Assembly: GCA_001414485.1 (NCBI GenBank)
Contig: LLEY01000187.1
Coordinates: forward strand, 1-64,000
From: Calycina herbarum
Taxonomy: Eukaryota; Ascomycota; Leotiomycetes; Helotiales; Pezizellaceae
Length of the DNA stretch: 64,000 nucleotides
Direction of reading: 5' to 3'
Both the position numbers and the translations under genes were made by a program. The notes beneath the pieces were generated by a model. The model saw nothing but the letters and a program-made list of their open reading frames with translations. It was not told where the DNA came from and ran no database searches. Of the stretch, positions 35,801 to 45,727 are shown in pieces. Each line of letters begins with the position of its first letter. The stretch's first letter is position 1.

Positions 35801-36187
35801 AGAACTAAAACTCCAATCCAACTGCGTAATAGTCTGCGTATGATAACTGTTCGACGTACTCTCCGGCAGATCACCCATAGTCTTCCTCCTCTTACTCTCC
35901 CGCGCACGGGGGAGTTCACGGGGGATCTTCTCCTTCTCTTGCACATACCCCTCCTCTTCATCCTCCAAATCCCCTTCCATATCCTCATCATCATCTTTCA
36001 ACTCCTTCTGTGCCATAACAACGAAATCCATTTGCGTCAAAGTATTATCAACCTTAGAAACCATCCTCCCAGCATGCTTTCCATATCCCACGCGTTTCCT
36101 GAGTGCTGGCAGTTTGGCTTGGCGGAGTGGCGTGGATGATTTGTAGATGCGGTTTGGGGGTGCGCTGACCCGACGTTTTGGTGGCAT
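32840..36187 (-). CDS. large disordered nuclear protein with a PUA-like region
   Basis: A single exon encodes 1,115 residues from the ATG at 36187 (MPPKRRVSAPPNRIYKSS); a further ATG-like start upstream would add 17 residues of poor quality. The first 700 residues are low in structure, basic and acidic by turns, with many S/T-P sites and two near-identical 37-residue repeats (ESPSKKMGSKPPRPTQT / DSPSKDTGISLPRPTQT, each with VIQDSDA). Around residues 750-900 is a folded block: DVFFSASHLEVAEIVNRT, SRIWIYETKPISTLRYMAVL, NKWRAYAIFELYELADPLSL. This looks like the PUA/EVE-type beta-barrel seen in fungal chromatin- or RNA-related proteins; that call is tentative. The C-terminus is again acidic and disordered. 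Nuclear location is inferred from the KKR-rich N-terminus. Confidence 0.8.
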   Translation of the reverse strand: MPPKRRVSAPPNRIYKSSTPLRQAKLPALRKRVGYGKHAGRMVSKVDNTLTQMDFVVMAQKELKDDDEDMEGDLEDEEEGYVQEKEKIPRELPRARESKRRKTMGDLPESTSNSYHTQTITQLDWSFSSAMEGEGDDEPIQEDAPEEAMEGEDEPAREDAPEQPLEDAMEGDGSVDDNPTSSRPRKSTKKGKLPKVSRFYKKKSPDPALELDTQGRNIYDGPYSSDKAAGNSKPTRNSRKRISTIIQEEDTEDEGGVNISNTISTPQLENSVKKSGPQRSSRRRVSAPIQKVDLEEGTENVDEPTFSTPEASKDNQTTRVLRKSTRKSITTEEVNTEVQGTPNSPIQAKVVKASRKARPAKKAKKSVAVAPEEDQAIFDGPFSPSPVKIANASKKSSEPLHSPQIASQAAMPPPPTPHRPIRREIPSSQSPAVTPLSAIRTPLREQAINATPIPFNAIRTPRLDTFEPPRLEIRDTFDTVTDDSNQSVVHSSPTKKSSPTKNVRFIIPGEEENAMGFENGDDVEESNVPESPSKKMGSKPPRPTQTIRPSQKSVIQDSDAEESNVPDSPSKDTGISLPRPTQTVRPSHRIVIQDSDADDSDEDEDTIIGEAAPHVEVVVEESMVQSNLNVDTEVVMEDEVEVEARENLPNNSQKEQHLEKENSQQEQETCYGEIGLETQFAANHLLQPARISPELGIVDEHDEQEDQEEAEEVEEHLTFKEKTQMMESQRLTTQHVLSMDPRTMDSDVFFSASHLEVAEIVNRTRDYLFRAWVLPSTVSRIWIYETKPISTLRYMAVLGPTKKPGEELVSETGKGNATFDKKNNKWRAYAIFELYELADPLSLAELKSNEWLERAPPKFTKVPPAVLDQLMANLLPPLWADAEDEDSEEDEPVEDGEEDLDDRVPASPVPSRTDTDAATSQLLHTIRQFTQPVLVRGSSSSYPSSPPVKVESQYTGPQFIENSQREETPIEESHVEGPDLDEAYIQNSHPDVDLDAEEERIPSSQQSTPRNRPPGPSQATTVDLTQTQTETPRHRADSIILESPIRAMRSSSPLRLPSLKGSDTSVNQPPESLVPYSMDSSEIMTKSQMLPESLMAESMWEQPPMIMDSEEESDD

Positions 36188-36617
36188 GGTTGTTGGAAAT
36201 CGGAAATCGGAAATAGGAAACGGAATTGCAAATCGCAAAATTTGGAATTGGTTGGTTGTTGGATGAAAAGTTGCAGGTTGAAAAGTTAACTCTACGCGGG
36301 TGGTGCCTGAAGCTAGAGGGCGACGCGACTTGAACGCGACTTTGACGTAGTGCAGAATTTTGGGTCAATACTCCGTGAAGTTTGAAAGTTGAATATTTGA
36401 AAGTAATCTTAGTCAAGAATCGAATTCAATTCTGAAAGAAAATCTAAAAATCAAAACTAAAATTCGAAATCCAAATAATTCTGGTCATGATATCTCAGCA
36501 ACTTACTCTCTAGGCGCGTCACTATGGCTCGCTAATCTTTTATCCCCTAATAGTATCATAGTCCCTAGATCATAGTTTCCACGTTTGTTATTCAATTTTC
36601 ATTCTCTATTTACGCTC
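36188..36617. promoter_or_regulatory. intergenic region upstream of the PUA-like gene
   Basis: 430 bp between the start of the PUA-like gene (-) and the stop of MAK5 (-). It is AT-rich with repeats of GAAATCGG/AAATCGC near 36197-36240. It should contain the promoter of the PUA-like gene. No further gene is visible. Confidence 0.5.
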
Positions 36618-38973
36618 CTACACATCCATACCAATCCCCTCAATCCTCCCCAAAAACTCTCCCTTCGCCCCCTTCAACAACTCATGTATATCCACAGTCC
36701 CACTCGTAAGATACCTCTCGCTAGTCCCAACATTAACCCGTTGACTCAACAACCCCTTCAACTCAGCCCTCAAAGCCCCCAACTCATTCTTGCTCAACCC
36801 CCTAGCCTCCTTCTCTTTCTTCTTTCTCCCCGTTCCCCTCCCTTTGCGTTCTCCGCCTGCATTTTCAAATTCCTCGCTATCATACTCGGTCCCTAGTTCC
36901 TCGGCTGCCTTTCTCAACCAATCGTCGTTATGACCTTTCTTTTCCTTCGCTAATGTGCTGTCTGCTATCTTCTTTGCAAGCGTGACTCTAGGCTTTAGTC
37001 TCGCCACGACCTTTCGGTCGATATCGAGTGAACGCATGTAGTACTTTGATTTATTCCCACCACCCGCTATAGCATTCTGCGCATGTACCTTTGCAACAAG
37101 TCTTCTCATACCAATAATTTCTTCCGGCGCGCAAAGTAGAACACTTGACCCTGAAGCATCACCACGGGCTGTTCGACCAGAGCGGTGGACATACATATCA
37201 GCCGTTCTTGGAAGATGGTAATGGATAACTAGATTGACTCCTCCGATATCGAGACCTCTTGCTGCAATATCGGTGGCGATCATTATTGATCCTGGGGATT
37301 TGGGAGATGAAAAACGTTCGATTGAGCGGAGTCTGGCTTTTTGCATCATCTCGGAGTGGATTGCGAAGACTGGGATGTTGAGATTTTGGAGTAATGGGGT
37401 GAGACGTCGTACTGAGTGGATGGAGTTGGTGAATATCAAAGTCCGTTGATTTGGGTGGTATAAAAGGAGTGAGTAGAGGTATAAGTCCTATGGCTGTTAG
37501 CAGTGTATCATGAATGATGTGGGGAAATTAATACCTTTTCAGTACCTCCACATTCGACAAGTCCCTCTTTAAGTCCCTCGGCCATTTGAGAAATGGGATT
37601 GACGTCGATGAACTTAGGCTTATCTTCTCGGAAATTGACCTTTTTGAGTAAATATTCCAGAGACTCGTTGTCACCCATGAGACCCTGCTTTCCTTTTCCA
37701 GCAAGTTTTTGTTGCAGGCCCTTGTGAAAAGTAGCAGAAAAGATCAAAGTCTGTCGAGTTGGAATAATATCTTCCTCATCAACATCTCGTTGTCTGTCTA
37801 AGGCTGTCAAAATCTGATCGGCCTCCTTGAAATGTCCGTCTGTAAGTAAACGATCGGCTTCATCAACAACTAGAAACTTGATCTGCTTGATTGATGCAGA
37901 CAATTCAATGTCTGAGCTTATGACCTCCCATAAACGTCCAGGAGTACCGATTATAATATCAGCTCTCGCCAATTGACGTTGCTGCTTCTGAACGGATAAA
38001 CCACCAGTGACAGTGGCAACCCATGGTGAAGTTTCGAGTCCCTTGCATAGAGCAATGATATGATCCGTCAATTGATGTGCCAATTCTCGAGTTGGTGATA
38101 GAATTAAAGCTGTGGGAGGGCGGACTACTTTTAACTCATCCTCGTCTAGTTCTCCGTATGCCTCGAGCCAATTCTCAATTATGGGTATGGAGAAAGCCAA
38201 AGTTTTTCCAGATCCTGTAGATGCCTTTCCAACCACATCATGTCCGGCCAAAATTTCCGGTATAGCTGCCGACTGGATAGGAGTAGGTTTTGGAAATCCG
38301 AGTTTCGATAGACCAGAAAGCATTTTTCCTGATAACTCCAACTCGGACCATGCCGTGACATCGATTCCCTCTTCTTCATTTTCTCCAAGGATGTCGAATA
38401 CATTGATTGCAGCATTCTCCACCTCCTCTTCCTCCTCCTTATCGTCCCCTAGATCCGGCTCTAGCTGCTGCTTCTTCTTTTCCTTCTTGTCCTTTTTTGC
38501 CTTTTTCTCCTTCTTGTCCTTCGTTTCTTTCGTAGGGTTGGTAGCTTCGAGCACGGCAGAAGGTTTTGTTTCTTTTTCGGCAGCTTCTAGCTCAACTGGA
38601 TCGTCTCCAAATCCTTCGAATCCCTCGTCGTCATATTCAACAGTGACCGGTTTGGCAGAAACCTAGATAAAGTCAATACTACCATGCAACACATTTTCAC
38701 CTTTCTACTAACAAACTTGACATGATCTCCTTCCCGCACAACCTCGACGCCCTCAACTTCCTCGAGACCAAAAAATCCCTCAGCATCATCGAACATCTCT
38801 GGCAACTGTACTTCGTTCCATGGCAGAGAATCTATGGCCACGGGTTGCTTTCGTACATCGCTATATTGCGCGGGCGCTGCAGCTGGCGTTGGTGGTTCTA
38901 TTTTTTGTCGCTTTTTAGAACCTGCCTTTCTTTGCGCATAAGGAGCTGCTCGTTTCGTAGCCACTGGAGCCAT
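36618..38973 (-). CDS. MAK5: DEAD-box ATP-dependent RNA helicase MAK5
   Basis: MAK5 is a nucleolar helicase of 60S ribosome assembly. Exons: 38713-38973, 37535-38662 and 36618-37487, with introns of 50 nt and 47 nt; 752 residues, close to the family norm. The N-terminus matches MAK5 (SLPWNEVQLPEMFDDAEGFFGLEEVEGVEVV). The helicase core has the Q-motif region GFPKPTPIQSAAIPEILAG, motif I ASTGSGKT, motif Ia PTRELAHQ, motif II VVDEADRLL, motif III FSATF, motif V ATDIAARGLDIG and motif VI HRSGRTARG. The tail (SERYLTSGTVDIHELLKG) is also MAK5-like. A long Lys/Glu-rich insert precedes the core. The gene is divergent from the TRM7-like gene with 243 bp between starts. Confidence 0.96.
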
Positions 38974-39216
38974 GGTGAGTTATCGTAAACAAACAAATGG
39001 AACTGGTGTTGAGTTTCTTGCGTTCGCTGCTCTCCAGATATTTTTTCCAGAGAAAGTTCTTAGCGTTGCAGCCCCGCGCTACAGGGGTGTTGGGGGTTCT
39101 CCAGTAGCGAAGCCGAGCCCACATTTCAGCCTTGCAATTTGTCTTTTCGTCGCAACTCTCTCATCCCACTTCAACAACCCCTCAATGCTATTTTCTGATC
39201 CATAATCTCTCTCGCA
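38974..39216. promoter_or_regulatory. bidirectional promoter MAK5 / TRM7
   Basis: Only 243 bp separate the start codons of MAK5 (-) and the FtsJ methyltransferase (+), so both promoters must share this interval or overlap. Co-regulation of a ribosome-assembly helicase and a tRNA-modifying enzyme would make sense. No specific factor site is claimed. Confidence 0.6.
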
Positions 39217-40470
39217 ATGGGTAAGTCTTCCAAGGATAAGCGCGATGCTTATTACAGACTTGCAAAGGAGCAAGGGTGGCGAGCACGAAGCGCTTTTAAA
39301 CTTCTACAGCTGGACGAAGGTAAGAACACCATTCCACAACAACAATCGCCTCGATTGAGACTTGCTGACCTCGATTTTACAGAGTTCGACCTCTTCAAAG
39401 ATGTCACCCGTGTCGTCGATCTCTGCGCAGCCCCCGGAAGCTGGAGTCAGGTCCTCTCTCGAGTTTTGATCAAGGGCGAAAAATTCGGCCGAAGTGCGTG
39501 GGAAGACAAAGATGCAAAATTATCACAAATGTTGCGACGGGTATTTGCGCCAGATACGACACCAGAAATTGAAACTGCAGCGGCAGAGGAGAAGAAAGAA
39601 GAGCTAAAGCCCCGAAAGGATGTCAAGATTGTTGCCATTGATCTCCAGCCTATGAGTCCTCTACAAGGCATCATCACATTGAAGGCCGACATTACCCACC
39701 CAGCAACAGTACCGCTACTACTACGAGCACTCGACCCAGATTACGATCCTTCCACGAAATCACAACATGCCTCACATCCAGTCGACCTGGTAATTTCAGA
39801 CGGAGCCCCAGATGTTACTGGTCTCCATGATCTAGATATCTATGTGCAATCTCAGCTTCTGTTCGCTGCCTTGAATCTAGCACTTTGCGTCTTGCGCCCC
39901 GGAGGAAAATTTGTTGCAAAAATATTCCGAGGAAGAAATGTCGACTTGCTCTACGCTCAATTGAGTATCTTCTTCGAGAGAGTTGTCGTTTCAAAACCTA
40001 GATCTAGCAGAGCTAGTAGTGTGGAAGCCTTCATCGTATGCATCAATTTCCAGCCCCCGGAAGGATTTGAGCCAAGTATGGAAGAGCCCATGGGTGTTGG
40101 AAACAAATTGGACAAGATGGCCAAAGTCAAGGCAGCTCAAGCCCCAATTGTTGCAGCTGCAACAATGCAAGATCCTACTACTGGAACTTGGTCTGCCGCA
40201 CAATCATCCCCTACCATATATGGACAAGATGACATTGTTGAGCTTACACTTCCAGGAGACGAATCAGATGTAAGGAAGAATGGAAAATGGATTGCTCCAT
40301 TTCTAGCCTGTGGGGATCTTTCTGCTTTCGATGCCGATGCATCATATCATTTGCCAAAGGATCGAATTGCGTTGGATCCGATACAACCACCTACTGCTCC
40401 CCCTTATAAACGAGCTTTAGAGCTGCGAAAGGCACAGGGTGGTGCATATGGAAAGACGAACCTTGCGTAG
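39217..40470 (+). CDS. TRM7: FtsJ-type tRNA 2'-O-ribose methyltransferase (TRM7-like)
   Basis: TRM7 methylates the ribose at positions 32 and 34 of the anticodon loop of certain tRNAs, using S-adenosylmethionine. The protein begins MGKSSKDKRDAYYRLAKEQG, followed by RARSAFKLLQLDE with the first catalytic lysine. The SAM-binding motif is VVDLCAAPGSWSQVL; the catalytic Asp is in DLVISDGAPDVTG, the second Lys in GGKFVAKIF, and the Glu in SVEAFIVC, so the K-D-K-E tetrad is complete. A 63-nt intron at 39320-39382 (GTAAGA...TTACAG) is a multiple of three and stop-free, so the frame reads through it; removal gives LDEEFDLFKD and 396 residues, the better match. An insert (EIETAAAEEKKEELKPRKDV) lies after the SAM site, as in other fungal TRM7. 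It shares its promoter with MAK5. Confidence 0.92.
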   Translation: MGKSSKDKRDAYYRLAKEQGWRARSAFKLLQLDEGKNTIPQQQSPRLRLADLDFTEFDLFKDVTRVVDLCAAPGSWSQVLSRVLIKGEKFGRSAWEDKDAKLSQMLRRVFAPDTTPEIETAAAEEKKEELKPRKDVKIVAIDLQPMSPLQGIITLKADITHPATVPLLLRALDPDYDPSTKSQHASHPVDLVISDGAPDVTGLHDLDIYVQSQLLFAALNLALCVLRPGGKFVAKIFRGRNVDLLYAQLSIFFERVVVSKPRSSRASSVEAFIVCINFQPPEGFEPSMEEPMGVGNKLDKMAKVKAAQAPIVAAATMQDPTTGTWSAAQSSPTIYGQDDIVELTLPGDESDVRKNGKWIAPFLACGDLSAFDADASYHLPKDRIALDPIQPPTAPPYKRALELRKAQGGAYGKTNLA

Positions 40471-40847
40471 TTCGCGACATTTGGTTTCGTTGGACCTGGA
40501 GTACGGCGCTTCGGGGTACCCTTCTTTTCAAAATAGGACGGCTATTACTTTACGAATCACATAATATGTTGATATTCTCCAAGTTTTGGATTCCTGAGAA
40601 ACATAAAGTGTTTTGAAAAAACAAATGGTATTTTTGAGGTATTCTTGGCCATACCAGCAAGCACAACTGAATCAACGGCATATCATATCAACCAAAACGC
40701 TAAAATCCAAAACCGTCCCAGAGAAACCGTCATTTACCCAAATCCTCCTACGCCATGCATATATACTCCATCTCAATTATCCGATTGCCCTTTGTCCGTT
40801 GCGTCCGTATTTTGTATGGCCCTTCTCTATCGGCGCTGAAGATTGAT

Positions 40848-41921
40848 TCACAATGTGATCAATTTAAGGTAGTCTGCCACAATCAATGTAATCATGCTAT
40901 ATCAGAAAGTTAGCATCATATTCCTTGGTGGCTTTTAGGAAGTGTGGACTTACGCATGGGGTGCAATTCTCACGTAGTACGTGCTGAACCCTCTGTAGAA
41001 TCTCAGGAGTCCTTCCTCTTTGGCAACCTTTCTGAAGCAGTCTGCCATATTCTTATATGGAAGTGTGCCATCCGCCGCACGCTGTTGCTTTTGCAACCTA
41101 GTCTTGACAAAGTCGAATGGTAGACTGAAGAAGCTGGCGAAGAAACCTGCCACAGCACTCGCGGCCATTGTCTTTCCTGTGGGACTCATATTGGTGTCCT
41201 TCAATCTATCCTTTGCTTCTGAAAAGAATGCCAATTGTCCAAAGTTCAAGGCCATGGCTCGAGCAACAGTTGGCGTACAGCCGGCCCACAAACCCAAGAC
41301 TCCCTCCGATTTGGCAATGCCTTTCAAAGCTTGAATAACGGAGGTGTAATTCTTTCGTTCGGCGGCTGGTTTCAGTCCATCAGATTGCATCCGAATGAGT
41401 GCCAGATCTGCCGGATTTCCCAGAAATGACGCAAGTGCGCCTGCTGCCACTCCCGAAGTTCCTCGCTCTTTGAAGCCAATTTCCTTGCCATTGGCTTTTG
41501 CTCGTTCCGCAAAGGATTTCAAAAATGTCTCGAAGAAGCCCATACGTGCGGTCGTATAAACTCCTTGTCTTAAAAGTCCGGCGGAAATACCTGTGTACAA
41601 ATCCATCACCTTTCCGGCTTTTATAATCTCCCTGGTGACAGACAAAGGCGTTGGCTTAGGTCCTGTTCGTACTCCCTCGCCAGCCAGTTGCAGACGGACT
41701 TTAATCATGTCAATTGGTTGGATGATACCTGTTGCTACCATGCCAGCTGCACCTCCGTTGATGAATGGTAGAGCCCCTCGCATGAAGGGCGAATGAAGGA
41801 AATCGTTTCGGACAGCCATTGCTTCGGCAGAATCTGCGAAGGACCGGGTGGCTTCAATTGCTTCAGAAGTCTTGTTGCGCGCAGCCTCAGCAGCTTGCTT
41901 AATGGAGTTTGAGGTCGACAT
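40848..41921 (-). CDS. mitochondrial carrier, 2-oxoglutarate/malate type
   Basis: Mitochondrial carriers (SLC25) exchange metabolites across the inner membrane. Exon 1 is 40954-41921 and a short last exon is 40848-40896, joined over a 57-nt intron with donor GTAAGT; 338 residues. The three repeats carry the Px[D/E]xx[K/R] signature: PIDMIKVRLQ, PADLALIRMQ and PFDFVKTRLQ. The second, with ALIRM instead of a basic residue at the usual point, is characteristic of the oxoglutarate carrier group (SLC25A11-like); the exact substrate is inference from that. The last exon adds the end of the sixth helix (MITLIVADYLKLITL). The start MSTSNSIKQAAEAARNKT at 41921 is the first ATG, and the 40-residue N-terminal extension is usual for fungal members. 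Confidence 0.92.
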
Positions 41922-44900
41922 CGAAGCGGAGGAGATAGAGTGGTAAACGATCGTCAAGTCGAGCAGCTTGACGGCTAAAAGCCAGGAAAATACAAATGTC
42001 AGCTTTTTTTATTCTGGTGGAAAGTAGAATTGAAGTGGAAAAACATCTCGAGTTCTGGGTACGGGATGAGTTTTGTTGACGGAGCTTGCACCACCATCAA
42101 CAAATTTCTTGGTGAGGTTCGACATGTTCGACGGGATTTATTGGCGGCTTGTTCTTATCTTGGATTGGGACAAGAACAAAGCGGTTGGAATCTCGAACTT
42201 CGATGGCACATGCCAAGTTGGCCCACTTGCACCGGGGGAACTCGCGAACTCGCCGCCAGCCAGAACCTTTGTTCTACCAAGGAGCCGGGGATAATTCGTG
42301 ACAACGTCGCCAAGGCCTCTGACACTTTGCGACCATGGGACTCGACATAAGAAAAGGAATAATTTGTGCGAGCAGAGTCATGGGGCTTACTTGTAAATTT
42401 TCCGCTGGGAGTAACTCCTGAACGCTGTCAGAAATCACTGTTTTTGAGGTGGTGATCTCTTGTCGTTATCATTGATCTGCGAAAGTGGAGATGCGAGGTC
42501 GTGGTGTTGAGACGCGAGCGGGGCTGTATGGGTGAAATGGCGGTACAGGGAGCTTTAATTGTCGAGTTGCATGCAGACCAGCCCTATCGAATGAGGTGAA
42601 TGGGAAGTGTCAAGGGTGGTAAACAAAGGAGCGACGACAACGCTGACCAAATAGATGCGAAGGGGATGAAGAATCTGTTGTTGTCGAGAGAGAATTGTTG
42701 AAGAAGATGGATGGAAGTGATTTAAATTACTTTTGTGCAGGTGGCTGGTTTTTGATGGTGCACTGCTCCTTCTTCCCGTTGGCCCTTTGGGTTTAAGTCG
42801 TTGGGATGATAGAACTCTGTTTGGTTCAAATGCGGGGTTAAAGGCACGAGGGCAGGCTTGCCTTTGGTGAATGTGGTGGAACTTGTACTTGCGTCAGAAG
42901 TTGCTTGCTGAACGATTCACTGGTTACGGGAGGAAGCGATCCCGGGATTGGTACTGGAGTGAACGAGGACAAATGGAAGGCAATACCTGGAAATAGCGTC
43001 GTTACGTATTGAGGGGAGAGTTCGCACGTTTTTTTCGCATCAAAGGAATTATTCAAAAGAAGAGGGAAAGGAAAGAAGGGAGGGAACTATGACATTGTTC
43101 TTCGTTCTCCTTTATGAGGGAACCCCGATGGGTTTTACTCTACTACAGTGTACGAGTACACCCACCCAAAAATAATACCGTGATTTGGGGGGAGATTCTT
43201 TTACCACCCATCATGGTGGTTTCCCGTACCCCGAGGAAGGCAGGACAGCACACGAGTATTCCCGAAGTCCGCATTGTTGGATTTGGGTGGTAATCAAGGT
43301 ACCTTGAATTGTGAGGAGGCTTGGTCTGGATTGAGATCTTATATAATACTCGCTGATTGATTTTTGACCGACTTGGATTCTCCTTTCTTACCTTGCTTCA
43401 GCTCTTTCTATACCTTTTATATCTAAGCACGGAATTCCGTTTGCTCTTCTCTCTCTTATTTGGTTCGTAGTCAGCAGCCATTGTGCTTATGTTTGTATTT
43501 CTGTAGTTCTTGTTGAGTTAGCATGTTGCTTGGGTTTGTCTGCCTTGTATTTATTCACTTCATAAATATGGCAGGCAGTAAAGTTAAACTTTTGGGTTGG
43601 CTAGGGACCCACATTTGAATGGAATGCGGGGTAAGCTTCACGATAAGAGTGGATTCGATGCGATAAGCTGGTCTGGCACCTGAAACCGCGGGATTGAGAG
43701 CCGGAAAGACGGGACTTGATACTTGACCAAGAGTTTGGTTCTTGTGAATGAAAAGCGGGCTTTCAGTGCTCTGGTGTTTTGCTGTGTTCAGGTGCGAGTC
43801 TCAAGTTGGTGACGTCAGGGTTTCTCTCGATGGGTCAAACTTGCCAAGTGAGTTAGGTATGTAAGTATGTAAGACATACTCTGACGGCTTGGTACTTGGG
43901 TACCTCGAGGGTACGAGTACTTGACACCTTGTACCCAACCAGTGGATGGGTATTACAAAGGTCACCTTCGAGTATTTATTGCTTTCTTTTGGGAAGTGAT
44001 CGAGAAGTACATTGCCAATCTTCTTGCGTTATTGGCTTACTGTTTCCGTTATCGCAAACTTAGTTATCTCGAGTTTTCTACCGCGGCTATGTACGGTTCG
44101 AATCCGGGTGCCTCTTCTTTCGGTCCTTGGGATGGCGAGATGGATTCCGGGAACTTCTCGTTGTTTTTGCACATGCGATGTGATAAGGTTGTCTTTGGAA
44201 TGCGATAGGTGTTAGGGGTTTCACATGCTAAAGTTTTTTGCTTTACAAAATTAGATGGGCCATGTAGACAGGATTCTGTTCAGGGAGGGGTGGAGGTTAG
44301 GGGATCGGGCAGCGATTTCATAGCTTGGATAGTTCGCTGTGTGAAGTAGCAGTAGCATTCTCGAATTTTGGTGAGAAGAGCCCTAGAACAGGGCGTAGAA
44401 ACCCATTCGCTTCCTGCAATATAATGGATTGTTTTGGTATGTTTTGGCTGTCAATTTGCCAAAACCTTCTACATTCCTTGCGTGGCTATTGAGTCTTTTA
44501 AGTTTAAAACCTTCAAGCTTGCTCACAGTTAAGTGTGGCAAGCTGTTACAAATTGATGAAATGGCTCTACTGCTAGTGTCGAGTCGTTGACCTAGCTCAA
44601 GAAATCCTGAACGTTAGCATGCAAGTCGTTTGTTGGTTCAACAATGCGTTTCCTGTAAATTCTTGTTTAATTCCCGTCCTAGAGTCTAGAAGTAGTCTCA
44701 AACTACTAGTTGCTACTGTCGAAAATATTTATACTGTCAAATTATGGGATGAGTTGCTCAGCACAATCCGAATTGACTTTCATTTTGACTGCTATTATGT
44801 AGAACCCTCTTGAGGTCTGACCCTCGATCTCACCATGAAATCGAATCCCATTTGTCTTACTGTCTCAGCGCGTCCTATACCACAACGACAATAAATTGGG

Positions 44901-45578
44901 TCGAAGGTTTATTTCTGTTGCTAATCTGTCACCCATACGATACTTTCAAGTATTGGCGGTGAATGCTAAAGACCATACTGTAAGTTCGAAGACCCTCTCA
45001 ACCAAGTTTCTTCTTTTGCTACTGTTCAAAGGCCCGGAAAGTGATCGGAGTTCTCATATACATACAAGGGAATTGTGGGCGACAATTCTCATGTTATTTT
45101 AATCGTTTTACTGCTCCTAAAATACTATATTTTGCTCGAAGTTTTATTCTTTACGACTCTTTTTAAACACCCCATTAAAAAGAGTCTTGATATTGATTCT
45201 CCATTTCGCCTGACCTGTTTTTTATCCCGGTGTATTTTCATTATTGTTTGGGGAAATCACAACCCATCCTAGTTCAGAAACTCAGTGGCTTTTGTCAGTA
45301 GCACTCAAAATTTCTCGCAGACACTATACTCGAATGATTGGAGAACATTTTTGGGAGGGTCTACTTCAGCTATCATCCGGCAGAAGGACGAGCTTATGCT
45401 GGTATTGGCGTTGCTACCTCGAAAAACTTTCATACAGTGGGTGCTTTTCAGCAAGTGGTTATAGATAGCAAACAAAATACTAAAAGCCTATCTATATCTA
45501 TATTATACTTCTATATTATACTGTCCGGTGTTCAGGCTACTACTTAAAAGTTAAAAGTTAAAAAAACGGGTCATGTGA
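41922..45578. other. 3.7-kb spacer without a supported gene
   Basis: No frame here has both an ATG start and protein character; those at 42030-42350, 42838-43056 and 43921-44208 begin at TTG or lack motifs. A 14-bp palindrome GTGTACGAGTACAC lies at 43148-43161, and GTACGAGTAC recurs near 43911-43920. The right half (44400-45570) is AT-rich and leads into the 45.6-kb direct repeat and the kinase/HET island. Confidence 0.5.
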
Positions 45579-45618
45579 CGAACACCGAAACTCGGCCACG
45601 AACACTAAAACTCGGCTA
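45579..45618. repeat. two 20-bp tandem units at the island edge
   Basis: CGAACACCGAAACTCGGCCA at 45579-45598 is followed directly by CGAACACTAAAACTCGGCTA at 45599-45618, 17 of 20 bases alike. It sits about 110 bp before the first kinase start codon and next to AT-rich short repeats. It may be the end of an old transposable element. Confidence 0.6.
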
Positions 45619-45727
45619 CGTAACAACTGTATACAACGAATACATAGACTCCTTCTCTTCTATATACTATACTATCTATAAATAGTATTAATCACTTTGC
45701 AATGCGATTCACAACTACAACAAGAAG

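Noticed and set aside
43921..44208. 95-codon plus-strand frame in the 41.9-45.6 kb spacer
   Set aside because: Begins at TTG and has no recognisable family; hydrophobic run alone is not evidence.
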